A DNA stretch of 64,000 nucleotides, taken from the NCBI GenBank assembly GCA_019419455.1, contig DXZW01000041.1, positions 7,379 to 71,378 on the forward strand, in the 5' to 3' direction. The position numbers were made by a program, and so were the translations under genes. Shown here one piece after another: positions 25,451-37,300 of the stretch (within the stretch, counting starts at the first letter, position 1; the number at the start of each line of letters is the position of its first letter). The stretch comes from Collinsella sp. Lineage in GTDB: Bacteria; Actinomycetota; Coriobacteriia; Coriobacteriales; Coriobacteriaceae. The notes under the pieces were generated by a model, which ran no database searches, was not told the origin of the DNA, and was given only the letters and a program-made list of their open reading frames with translations.

Positions 25451-26506
25451 ATGAGTGGCATGGACCGACATAGCGAGCTCCAGCAGCACAAGACGGCGGC
25501 CGAGTACCGCCAAGCTGCCGACGAGCACGTGCGGACCCTCAAGGATTTCTGGAAGGATTTCCTGGTGAGCGGTCTGTTTGTGCTGGCCGCCATCGTTGCC
25601 ATCTTTGCATGCCTGGCCTGGTTTGCCGCGAATAACCGAGTGAGCGCCACGGGGAGTACGATCGCGGCGAAGGGTCCGCGGTTTGTGCTCTCGGGAACGC
25701 AGGACGGCACGGCGGGCAAGTACGATGCCCAGGACAACTACGCGTCGGACAGTACAAGCCTTGCCGTGAACAATCTTTTCAACCTCAATAACATGAGTGC
25801 CGATGGCAGTCTCTCTCCGGGGTCGGCTGGTCAGCTCCAGCTCAACGTCAAGCCGCTCTGCAACGACCTGCACGATATCACGGTGGAGATGACCTGGGAG
25901 ATTTCCGTCCAGACGAGTGCTGCCGGCATGGGCTCCGCTGCGGATGCATCGAAAAACGAAGAGATCATCAACTCGCTTAAAGATTTGGTGCGCGGTCATA
26001 TCCTGGTTTTTCAGGGCAAAGACACCTCTGGCTTTTACTCCAATCCGCTGGTCCCCACGACAACCACGGTGACCCAGGACGGAGCCAGCGTTACCGTCAT
26101 CACGCAGAGCTTTACCATTCCGGCGTCGGACTTTTGCCCTGCGGACTCAAATAGCACGACCAAAACCGTACCCAAAACCCTCTACTGGATTTGGCCGGAG
26201 CAGTTTAAGAGCTACGTTCGCACGGGCAACGCCGGCTACGGTGGCAACCTTTTTGCGAGCACGGACCCCGCCGCGGGATACGCAGCCCTCGTCGGCGACA
26301 TCAACAATAACCACGCGCGCTATTTCCGCGCCGATAGCACGAGCGTGCCAGGTCAGGCGCCTAGCACGGTTCCGCCTGTCGGAGCCGGCATGTCCTCTGC
26401 GGATGTGGAAACCTGCGCCAGCTACTACAACAACGCCGACGAGATTATCGGCAAGAACGTCAAGTACATTCGCGTGCGCTTCACCGCCAAGGAGGCGGAT
26501 AAATAA
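25451..26506 (+). CDS. Camelysin/TasA-like single-pass surface protein 1
   Basis: A 351-residue protein with a short charged cytoplasmic N-terminus, one hydrophobic helix (about residues 37-60) and a large outer domain. Right after the helix is 'AWFAANNRVSATGSTIAAKG', and further on 'SPGSAGQLQLNVKPL' and 'TLYWIWPEQ', features I associate with SipW-dependent camelysin/TasA-like proteins (W/F-x-x-N-x-x-V-x-A-x-G after the membrane segment, PGs-x-g, W-x-W-P). Assignment to that group is by pattern only. It is the first gene of a four-gene operon; the stop (TAA) touches the next ATG. No close ribosome-binding site is seen at the chosen ATG. ATG 25460 is an alternative. Confidence 0.7.
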   Translation: MSGMDRHSELQQHKTAAEYRQAADEHVRTLKDFWKDFLVSGLFVLAAIVAIFACLAWFAANNRVSATGSTIAAKGPRFVLSGTQDGTAGKYDAQDNYASDSTSLAVNNLFNLNNMSADGSLSPGSAGQLQLNVKPLCNDLHDITVEMTWEISVQTSAAGMGSAADASKNEEIINSLKDLVRGHILVFQGKDTSGFYSNPLVPTTTTVTQDGASVTVITQSFTIPASDFCPADSNSTTKTVPKTLYWIWPEQFKSYVRTGNAGYGGNLFASTDPAAGYAALVGDINNNHARYFRADSTSVPGQAPSTVPPVGAGMSSADVETCASYYNNADEIIGKNVKYIRVRFTAKEADK

Positions 26507-27346
26507 ATGGACGAGCAGCTTAATGCCCGCGAGCGGGGCGATATCAAACACAACGAAGGAACGGCAAACCCCGGCGGCAACGGGTTCGGCTCGCACGGCG
26601 AAGCGCGTCCGGCTGGCCGCATCGAGCGCATCGAGACTTGGGTGAGCGGCCACCGTCGCGAATCCCTTGCCATCATGGGCCTGGTGGCCGTGCTTCTCGT
26701 GCTGCTGGGATTGACGCTCGGATGGTTTGTCGATGCCAATCGCGGCTCCACCGTCGGCAAGATCAAGGAGCCGGCAGAGCTCAAGGTGCTCGGCCCCAAC
26801 GCTACGGCAGCCGAGCAGATCGACCTGAGCTACAACCCCGAATACGGCGATACCAAGACTGGCAACACGGTGACGCTCAAGCGCCCGTTTTGCGTGCAGA
26901 CGGGCGGCGACGGGTTTGAGCTGCAGCTTGCGAATACGACCAACATTACGGGTCTCACTATCGAGCTGTACAGAGCCGAGAACACGTCTGCGCTCCAGAC
27001 GCCCGACGTGCGCGGTACCGCAGGCGGCAAATCTTATAGCTGGAAAGCAACCGGAGAGAACCTGCTGACGAGCTTCGAATATATCAACAAGGAGAACGAC
27101 GGTCTGGCAGCCGTGCCGGGCGAGGGCGCAAGCGACCCTACATTCAAGGACTATCAAAACGTCCAGCGCAACGCGCGCCCGCTCTACCGATACAAGGTGT
27201 TCAACAAAGACGAGCTCAATGCTAAGACGCTCGACGGCTCGACTGGCAACGACACGCTTAACTTCATCATCAAGCTTTCGTGGGACGAGAGCACCAAAGA
27301 GGCCGACGTGATCTACCTGATCGCGCGCAACACGAGCGGTAAGTAG
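26507..27346 (+). CDS. Camelysin/TasA-like single-pass surface protein 2
   Basis: A 279-residue protein. A long, Gly/Arg-rich cytoplasmic head (1-55) leads to one helix ('LAIMGLVAVLLVLLGLTLGWF', about 56-76). The outer domain begins 'DANRGSTVGKIKEPAELKVLG' and ends 'IIKLSWDESTKEADVIYLIARNT', a beta-strand pattern parallel to the end of its neighbour. It starts directly after the stop of gene 1, so it is translationally coupled. The function is unknown; a partner of the giant protein encoded downstream is a reasonable guess. Confidence 0.7.
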   Translation: MDEQLNARERGDIKHNEGTANPGGNGFGSHGEARPAGRIERIETWVSGHRRESLAIMGLVAVLLVLLGLTLGWFVDANRGSTVGKIKEPAELKVLGPNATAAEQIDLSYNPEYGDTKTGNTVTLKRPFCVQTGGDGFELQLANTTNITGLTIELYRAENTSALQTPDVRGTAGGKSYSWKATGENLLTSFEYINKENDGLAAVPGEGASDPTFKDYQNVQRNARPLYRYKVFNKDELNAKTLDGSTGNDTLNFIIKLSWDESTKEADVIYLIARNTSGK

Positions 27347-27360
27347 GAGAGGGGGCGCAC

Positions 27361-28305
27361 ATGGAGAAGCAAGGGAGGCAGCAGGATGCCGAGCGCGAGC
27401 AGCTGGCAAAAAGCAAAAGTCTAGTCAAGAATAAGCTGGTTGTGGCGGCAATCGCACTTGTTTGCGCCGTGGCGCTCGTGACGGGTGGTTACTTTACCTA
27501 TTCCGCCTACACCGCCAACGGATTTCTAAAGTCCGTCGCCGCAACGGGCACCGCGCAGAGCCTGTTTGCGAGCAATTTGCTCACGGGCTATATGAGTGCG
27601 CCTAGCAACGACGAACTCGCCCGTGCCCAGCGCTCCGTTACGGTGTATCCCAGCAACGGGCAATGCAGCTTTACCTTTAGCATTTACAACTATTTGCTGG
27701 GCAACAGCAACTTCTGCAACGACAAAAACGTGACGTACACCTTAACGGTCGAGGGGCATGGGCTCGATGATGCCACGTGGAGTTATGCGCCCCAGCCCAG
27801 CGGCAGCGTCATACTTCCGGAGAATCAACCTACCAAGAAAGACTACACCGTGACCTTCCCCGAGGGTAAGTTGGGACAAGCATACTTTGTGATTAAGGCC
27901 ACGGTCGTATCGGAGCAGAGCCCCGGCACCGAGCTAGCCTGTCTGGCGGCGAAAGTCGTGCCGTCAAAGAAGGCCGAGGTCAAGACCGCTGCGGTTGAGG
28001 GCGCGCTGGTCGATGAGGCTGGCAAGTTTGCTGATTACGCTGCGTACAACTACCGCGTGACGGTTACGGGCGCACCGGCAAACATCACGCTCACGTGGGG
28101 GGAGAACGCGGAGATCGACCCGTTCTTCAAGATCAACCACGGCGCGACGGTGAATGTTGAAAAACGCACGGCTACGTTCATCATGGAGCCGGGTTCGATG
28201 GTCGTCAACTTTTACCGAGCGGACGGCAAAACGCCCGATGGCTGGGGCGACCTGGGCATTAGCGTGAGCGGAACTACCCTGACAGACGCGGCGGAGACTC
28301 AATAA
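27361..28305 (+). CDS. Camelysin/TasA-like single-pass surface protein 3
   Basis: A 314-residue protein with a charged head (1-27), one helix ('LVVAAIALVCAVALVTGGYFTYSAY', about 28-52) and an outer domain with two to three beta-sandwich-like parts. 'FTYSAYTANGFLKSVAATGTAQSLFASNLL' after the helix fits the same signature as genes 1 and 2. Four cysteines in the outer domain could form disulfides. Gap of 14 bases with GAGAGGGGG as ribosome-binding site. Third gene of the operon. Confidence 0.7.
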   Translation: MEKQGRQQDAEREQLAKSKSLVKNKLVVAAIALVCAVALVTGGYFTYSAYTANGFLKSVAATGTAQSLFASNLLTGYMSAPSNDELARAQRSVTVYPSNGQCSFTFSIYNYLLGNSNFCNDKNVTYTLTVEGHGLDDATWSYAPQPSGSVILPENQPTKKDYTVTFPEGKLGQAYFVIKATVVSEQSPGTELACLAAKVVPSKKAEVKTAAVEGALVDEAGKFADYAAYNYRVTVTGAPANITLTWGENAEIDPFFKINHGATVNVEKRTATFIMEPGSMVVNFYRADGKTPDGWGDLGISVSGTTLTDAAETQ

Positions 28306-28345
28306 CTCTGGAAGCAGAGTTTTTAGGATAAGAGGTACGGAATCG

Positions 28346-31300
28346 ATGAGAACGGCAAAGCGCATACTCGCAGAGTTCATGACGGTGATCATGGTGCTCC
28401 AGGCATGCTCGCCCACGGTTGCCGCTGTGGCGGCCGGCTGGCAAAACATTTCGAGCGAGATTGCCGCCGCGTCTGCGGAGGCATCGGATGCAGCCGAGAG
28501 CGGCGAGACCAAGAGCGATGTCACGACCGGGTCTGGGTCGAGTGATACCGGCGCCGCGGGTGACGGTGCTGAGGATGACGCTACGAAGGGCGACACCGCA
28601 ACGGGCGATACCGCCGATAGCGCCGCGGGTTCCGATTCCACGGGCGACCAGACGGAGGGCGACGATGCGGCAGGGGGTGCCGCCGCTGACGATGCCGAGC
28701 AAGATGCCGATGCCGCGGTTTCGGAAGACGCTGAGGCCCAGGCCGATGCTTCGATTACAAATCTTGATGAGCTTGTCGACCTGCTCAAGGCGAACGGCGC
28801 GGAAAGCATCGTGTGCAAAGACGACAGGAGCGGAATCCAAAGCCTCAATGTCACGTTGTCGAAAGCGTTCGCCGTCCTGTCTAACGCCGACGCTTCGCTT
28901 TACTATGATGCGCAGATCAAGGTTATCATCACGGGCGATGCGAAGCTCACTGAGTCGGCTGATAACGGCATGTCTTTCCAGGGCCTTGGCAGCGATGAGC
29001 GTCCGTTCGAAGGCAGGATCTATAGGTCGCTGGACGATGATAGTCCCGTCGAGCTTACGACTGATCGGACGGTCTTTAATAACCTCAAGCTGTCTGGCCA
29101 AAAAAATAGGGTCAGGATAAAGTGGGTGGGCGCGACTAGCTATAGCGCGCCGATGGTCGCTTCGAAGGTCAGCGGTGCGGAAAACAGCGAAGAGAGCAAG
29201 GCGCTCATCGCGTCGGTTGACATCGCGGATCCCGTGAACGCTGATGTGAAGGACACGACTTCCGCCTTGACGGCACCTCTCCTGGGTACGACGACGGGCA
29301 ACCTTACCGCGAACGTTACCTATAGCCTCACCCCCACCTGTTCCCGAAAGAATCTCAACGCGAATGCGACGGGCAACATTGGCTTGATTGCCAACACGGT
29401 CGAGAGCGGGACCTTGACGGTTGAGTCCGTCACGTTCCCCAACGATCTGGCCTCAGACGGAACCGTCAAAACGAGCTCTGGCAACGCTGGCCTGCTCGTA
29501 GGCGAAGTCAAGGACGGTGCGACCCTGAGTATCGGCGCCCTGACCAACGTTCCCACCACCACCGTCCAGTCCACAAACGGCTCCGCCGGCGGTGTCGTAG
29601 GCCTCGTTGGCTCGAGCGCAGGTGCCATGGTCAACGTCACGGAAGCTCTCGACCTACGCGCGCTCACCGTCAAGGGCACCACCGCCAGCGGCGGTTTTAT
29701 TGGCAAAGCGACCGTGCTCACGCTGGGCGCGGATAATAAGCAGATTAGGTGTCCTCTAAATATTGGCGATGAGAACAGCGCTTGTTCTGGTGGCGTTATC
29801 GGCGACGTGAGCTTTGCGCAGGGATTTATCGTTAAGCCCAATATGTTCGACCTGGGCAACCTTGTGACACTTGGTGCGTCGCAGCGCGCCGGCGCTCTTT
29901 TTGGCATGGCCGATATCTCTAATGGAGACATCGTGGTGCAAGGCGGGGCGTATAAGAGCAAACTCGCCTTACCAGAAGATGTTAGTGTCAACGGCAGCTA
30001 CGGCGGCCTTGTCGGCAAGGTGTTCGCGACGAAAACGGACGACAAAGGCGCTTTGCGTGCCTTTGTGGTCCAAAAGGATGCGGATAAGAAAACGTGCTCA
30101 ATTGAGTTTGAACTTGCGGGCAAGCTGTCCGATACGGGCGGTGTTGTTGGCTATGTTGGCGATAACGCGGATTCCAATTCGCAGCCTGTCAATTCGCAGC
30201 CTGTCGCCGCTGTGCTCGACGGCGTGACGGTTACGTGCAAGGGAGTTGCTTCGGCACGAACGGACGCCGGAAAGTTCGGTGGCGCCGTGGGTGTTATCGA
30301 CACGCGCAGCGTGCTCGACGTGCGCGATTTTACGCTTACAAGCGATAATGCCATTGGCGGTGCAGCAAACAATCGCGCGGCTGGTATTGCGGGCTCCGCA
30401 CGGAATGCCGTAATCAAGTTCAGCGGCATCACAAACCTGTCGGGCGCAAGCTTTGCCGAGAACGCCACGACGGGTCAGCTTGTCTACGAGAACAACAACG
30501 CACTGATTTTCGCTGCCGGCGATGGCTCTAACGGTAACGTAACCGATGAAGGCGCTACGGGTTGGACCTATAGGCGCAGCAACAAGGCCTCGAAGACGGA
30601 TGATATCGCGACCTATGGCGAAGTTATTCGCTTGGGCGATAAATTTATTACGCTTGACCCCAGCACTCACAAGCTGACCTTGCCGGCATCGTTGGCGCTG
30701 ACTAACGGTGCCTACACCCTAACCTCTGTTGAGGATTTCGCCAAACTTGTAATCACCTGGCAAACCAACGGCTACTACTCCATGGTCGAGGGCGTTTCTG
30801 AAAACAACCCGAACATCTTGCAGTCCTCGACCATTACGGTGAACGGCACTATTGATCTCAAGGGCACGGGCCTGACGGGTTTCACGCAGGATCGTGCAGA
30901 CGGCTCGCAAGTTTTCTCGGGAACGTTGAACGGCGGCGGCACAAATGGCAACGGCACAATCAACCTTGCCGTCGGCGAGCCGTACGGCAAGCGTGGTGAA
31001 GCTGTGCTTGACGGCAATGACACGAGCAACGGCAACGGCAAAATCTACCGCCACGGCCGCTTAGGCTTGTTCGCGGCCGTCAACGGCGCAGCCATCTCCA
31101 ACGTCACAATCGCTGGCTCCATGAAGTTCGATAACGGTTCGGCTATCGATGCCGGGTCGCTTGCGGGTTCCATCGTCGGCAACCTGGCATTGTCTGGCGT
31201 AGCGTGCAAAACGAATATCGCGTGCGATGATACGTTTGCCAATGACGTGAACATTGGTGGTATTGCGGGAAGCGTGTCGGCGGCTTCCACGGTTGCGTTT

Positions 31301-34300
31301 GAGAGCAACAGCAGAGCTCAGGCGACCATCACTACAGCTAAAACGCTTAACGGCAATATGCGCATTGGCGGCGCCATCGGCTATGTGGGCGACTATACCT
31401 CGACATTCAATGTTACGCGCCTCGAAGTTGGCGGATCAATCGAAACCGGCAATTGCGCTAGCGGCAAGATTGCCCAAGTCGGTGGCCTTATCGGCTGCAT
31501 CGCACAGAGTACCTACAATGCAGGGACAATAGCCAACTCAGCTGATAAGCACGTGAACATTTCGGGCCTTTCGTTCAATTCGTTCAAGATGAACGTCGGT
31601 AGGAACGGTGATGCGCTCAACGGTGCCGGTGGCCTTTTGGGCTACAGCTGGGGCAACGCCATCGTCACCATTGGCGGTGCTGCTGCAAACACCAGCGGCA
31701 GCACCTACGCCCTCAAAACGACCAACAACACGACCGTGACTGCAAACGACTCCACCGAGGTCGGCGGCCTGGTATATGCCGCCAGCGGCCATTGGATTAT
31801 CAACAACTATGCCATCGATCTCTCGGGCACAACCATTAAAGCGGGCGCCGCTCAGACGCTCGGCGTTCTAGTTTGTCGTGGCTGCAAGGTGGATAATAAG
31901 ACGACATATGGCGTCGAGAACTACATAGGTCTGTACTTGGAGGACAGGGCTTGTTGGGAGACCGCCTATAGGGTGCCCAGCGGCGAGGGGGCCATCGTTG
32001 CACCGGGCGTAACGTCTTTCGATGAATGGGTTGGCAGCGGTGTAAAACCAAGCAAAGGCAGCAAACTCATGGACGCCGGCTGCAACGCGGTCGTTTCGCT
32101 GCACACACGGAATGACAAGCTGGACATGGACGGCGATGCCACAAATGGTAACAGCTACCAGAACCGCTCGACTTTCGGCCAAAGTCACAAAACGAACGGC
32201 AATACCCGCTACTTCTACAACCTCGACGGAGCCTATGATAGGTGCGAAGGCGGCTTTAGCGGCGGCCAAATCGATACGGCGGACAAGCTGCTCTTATGGT
32301 CTGCTTTCTGCTATGCTCCCGCCGGTATTCGTTCGACAATCGTTCCCGATGGTACGACAGGGCTTGATGGCTCCATAACCATAACCGGCACAATCGATTT
32401 GGCCGGCTACAGCTACTATCCCACTCAACCGATCGGAGAGGTGACGGTTAATAATGCGGCCATCACCTTCTACTACTCCAAGATCAAGGCCGAGCAGAAT
32501 GGCAACAAGCTAAATTCCGATGCTACCCAGCACGAGAACATGCACTGCGGTCTTTTTCGAACGGTGGCAAACGGCGATCTCACAGTAAGCAACGTCACTT
32601 TGGGTGGTACCGTTGGGCCCGTTATCAATGACGGAAAGAGCTCTACTGACGCTATTGGCGCGGGCGGAAGCTCATCGGGCGCGCTCGTGTGCCGCTACGT
32701 GTGTGGGTCCAGCGACGGCAGTGGCACCAAGATTAGAAAGATCTCAATTGATGATCTTACGCTCAACAATCTGATTGTCGACGGCGCCAACAGCGCCACG
32801 GACGCTAACGCCTATATGCCTCTGCTCATCAACGAGATGCAGAAGTACGTGAGCCTGAACGCGAAGAATATCAAGACTACTGGGTACACGAGTGGCACCA
32901 AGGCGGCTACGTCGCTGTTCGGAAAGCTTGGTGTAGGCAGTGAGGCCGATCAGGTGACGGCAAAGTTTGAGCGAATCAGCTTGCCCAGCCAAAATAGCAA
33001 TACGATTTTCACCCATGCGAGCCTGCTGGAGAGTTTTGGCTACAAAAGTACGGGCACGGGCTCTGCGGATTACACCTTTACTAAGGTCGAGGCCAATGCC
33101 GGAATGGTGACGTACGGAAGCGAAATCGATGCCGAGAACAAGGAGTACTCGGGCAAGCAGCTTTGGTATTACGACGAAGCGACGTATGGTGCCGTGAGCG
33201 GCTATGTGACGGTTGATGGTAAGAAGGACGGTGACGTCAGGCCTTGGTTCGGTGACTACCTTCCTTATGTTTACAAGGGAAAAGCCACCGAGGATGGCGT
33301 CCAGTATCACGAAATTAAAGTCAACCAGCGCATTCCAAAGCTGGTAGAGGGATGCGGCACATATGGCGATCCGTATGCCGTTAAGGACGCGGCGGAAATG
33401 AACGCCATCGCCAACTATATCAACAACCAAACCGCGCTCGACGGCTGGGAGGTCACCATTGTCGTCGACCAGAGTGCGCTCTGCAATCGCCGTAGAAACA
33501 ACTCAAATGACAATGAGATTACGTACGTCTATAAGCAGGCGAACGACGCCGGGGAGAAGTGGGAGAAGAGGACCGGCGATAACGCCACTGATCATTCGGC
33601 CACGCTTTCCGACGATATGATGCACCGCTATATCCAAAGTGCGTACTACAGTATTGAACCTACCGAGGGCAATACGATTACTCTCGACGGCGCATCGTTT
33701 GGCGGTTTTGGAAATAGGGCCAACCCGTTTAGGGGCGTCATCGTTGGCAACTTTGGTAGTGATAATAAAAACGCAACCATCAAGATAGAGAATAACAAGG
33801 GTTCGCTTCGCGGCCTTATTCCCTATAGCTACGGCAGCGTTGTGCGCAGCCTCAACATCAACTATGTGAACGCGTCGGCGACTATTACTTATTCTGCCAA
33901 GGATTCCGACGGCGTTCCGACGGCGTTTTTCGGTGGCGTTATCGGCTGTATTCTTGGCGGCGATAACATTATTGATGGCGTGGTCGTAAACAATCCAAAT
34001 AACGGCTCGACGACGTACGATTTTACCGTTACCGGTAGCTCGCATCTTGTTCCCATCGGCGGTTACGTCGGCGCCATTGCGGGCGGCGGTGTGATCTTCC
34101 GCAACACGGGCGACTCGTGGCGTGGCGGCACAAAGGAAAAGTTCAAACCCGTTGCGGAGGGTGGCGCAAACTACGGCCTGTACGACAACCCCTACGTCGG
34201 TCGTGTGATTGACGGCTATGCCTTTAGCGAAGGTTGTGCCCGTACCGTTGATAACGGAGACGCTAACTACAAGATCAACGAGCTCACAAAAAAAGGAACC

Positions 34301-37300
34301 TCCTGTGTCACCACCACAGGCACCGACAACAAGTACCTTGGCACTAACGCCGAGGCTCCTGTGACCATGGTAGAAAACGCCCAGGGCCTTTTGGTGCTCT
34401 CGGCCATTATCAGCTCGGGTGCGGGTGCTGGCGCGGCACATACCAACTACTCCAATAATGGCGTGTTCCGCGGTTCCAAGGCTTACTGGGGCAGCGATTC
34501 GCAAGACCCGGCGATATGCGGCTACCTGTTTGGCAACAAGGAATATGGCAAGGTACGGAATGCTAGCTACGCAAATGTGGGCAAGCCTGAGAGTGCTGCC
34601 GGCGATTTCGAAATCGCCAAAAACGACGACCAGAAGGCCCCCGGCAAGCAGGGGTGGCACGGCCCGCTTGACCATGATGACGATGTAAATTCGCCCTACC
34701 TGGTGGCGTCCTATGCTGCCGACTACCAAACGGGCTATGTGTGCGCGTCGAAATCGATCGGCATGAGCTTGGAGTTCAAGCAGGGCGACACCTACGATAT
34801 GACCGGCTACGGCACGGGATACGTGGGCCTCAGTGGCCGTTACTATTCCAATGCTTGCAACTCGAACGAGGCGGCCACCGACCGCGACCGCATCACGCCG
34901 CACGTGGCCACGATCGACGGCAACGGGGCCACCATTACGGTGGGTACCAAAGGCGCCGCCTACGGCGTCGTCGAATATGCCGATGACGACTATAAGGTCT
35001 CGGGCGTGGGCGGCCTTTTCAGTACTGTGATGTTCACCTCAAGCTATGTCGCCCCCAGCGTCACCGCGAACGACGGCGCGCAGGTCAAAGACCTCACCTT
35101 TAGCAACTGCAACGTAGCGCTCACCTATATCGACACCAACGGCGAAGCCAAACCAGGAGGGGCGCCGAACGACCTTACCGGTGCCGGCCTTTTGGCGGGT
35201 GCAACGGCCAACTACGACGACGGCACGTGCGGCATCTACTGCAACGTGCAGATGAAGAACTGCACCGTGTCGGGCGCAAAGAGCGTAGGAGGGCTTCTTG
35301 GCAGCTCGGGCCGCGCCAGGCGAACTACGAGCGAAGACAGAACCTATATGGTCGAGTTCGGGGACGGGTGGGGCCCCGCGTATCTCTATGACTGCTCATA
35401 CACTGGCCTTAACGTCACGGGCGAGAAGAATGTCGGTGGCTATGTGGGTACGGTCGCCTCGGCGTGCGGTGTGTGGACAACCGCAGGCACAGGGGTAAGC
35501 GAGAAGACTGTTGCCGCGAACTCGACCATAACCGCCACGGGGACAACGCCCTACGTGGGCGGTGTGCTCGGCTATGCCAAATCAAGCGATATCTCGGTCA
35601 ACACTAACGTCGGCACCACCGAAGCGGTCTCGTCGAGCAGCACGGCAGTTATCTCTGGGGTAAATGTGCTTGCTACCGGGGAGAACACCGATACGTGCAT
35701 GGGCGCCGGCGGTGTGCTCGGAAGCGCCTATAGCGGAGTTATTTCTATGAGCAACGTGCGCATTGATGGCGGAGACGGCAGCAAGAATGCCCTCATCGGC
35801 GATGAGACCGGAAAGAACACGACCATCCGCAATGCGGGCGGCTTGATTGGCGAGGTTACGACCAGCATCTATAGATCCAACGTGTACTGGTTCGAGGGCT
35901 GCAGCGTCGAGAACATCGACGTTGCCGGCACCAACCAATGCTCAGGTGGGCTGATTGGCTACTTCTACAGCAACGATGGTATAACTTGCAACAATATCGC
36001 GATTGAGGGTGCTGCGATCAAGGGCAGCTGGAGCGGTGGTCTGCTCGGTGCGATTCACAACGGTTCCGACGTCATCAACGTCACCAACACAAGGGTATCC
36101 AACACCACGTTTGGCGGAACCTCCAACGGCGGCATTGCGGGCGACGGACGTGGCCAGTTCCATCTGGTAAACGTGCTTATGGATGGCAACACCTACAAAA
36201 AGGACGCTAAGCAGGGCGTGCTCTTGGGCGAGGTTGACACAGGGGATAATCGGTACAGCCTCTCCGCAGCAGGTGTGGACGTAAAGCCTGGCGACGGCAA
36301 GACCACGAGCGACCTGCCGCCGATGGTTTACACGACCAATGCGGCTGCGGTTAACAAGAAAACCTACATCGCGTTCGGAGACTACAACGACAAGCTCGCC
36401 GTACCCGGCAAGGGCATCACGCTCTACGGTGCGGACGATACCGCTACCACGGCGGCAAGCCCGTACGTGACCACGAGCCCCGTGAGCACGCTGGCGGTGC
36501 GTGCCTCCAACGGCGACACCACTGATCGCTATCTGTTTGGCGACGGTGCCGCCATTGACACCGCGGCGACCATCCAAAGCCAGGCGGGTGCCCGCGTTCC
36601 CGGCCGCTACACCTACACCAATATCGGCGGCATTAATGACAACGGAGCCTATCAAAATACGTCGAGCTATAACGCCAAATCCGTGGCGAGCATGTTCAAT
36701 GTGAATAACGATGCAAGCGACAGCAAGGTCGCAACGGATTTCCCCGTTTTGGTGATCTCTGGCGCCGACAACACGACGGTCAAGAGCTATCTAAACATCA
36801 TCACGAACGGCGGCTTCTCCGACGCTTGCAGATTGAATAACGAGAATGGCACCAATCCGCACGTGACGGCCAAAGCAGAGGTTTTCCAACTCAAGGATGG
36901 TGTGTTCGTTAAGGACGATGACGCGTCGAACAATCCCACGCTTCGCGTGGTGAACAACGGCAAGAACAACATGTCGTTTAGCCCAAGCTCCGATTGGGAC
37001 AACGGCAAGGGCCGCTTCACGCTCCTGACTGTTACCTTTACTGAGGCGGGTCAGAGCTACAACGTTCAGGTGCCGATCATCGTTAAACGCAAGCTCGAGA
37101 TCGATTTCACTGCAACGTATGATTACGGCACCAAATTTAAAGAAAAAGACTACGCTAACCTTGGAAAAGATGCACACGTGCTTACGAGCTTTGGCGAGCC
37201 GATGACGGGTCTGCTTACCTGGACATACAATTCTGCCAATGGGAAGGAAGTCGACTTTGGCTGGGACAGCTATATGGCTGCTGGCGGCTCGATGAAGGGG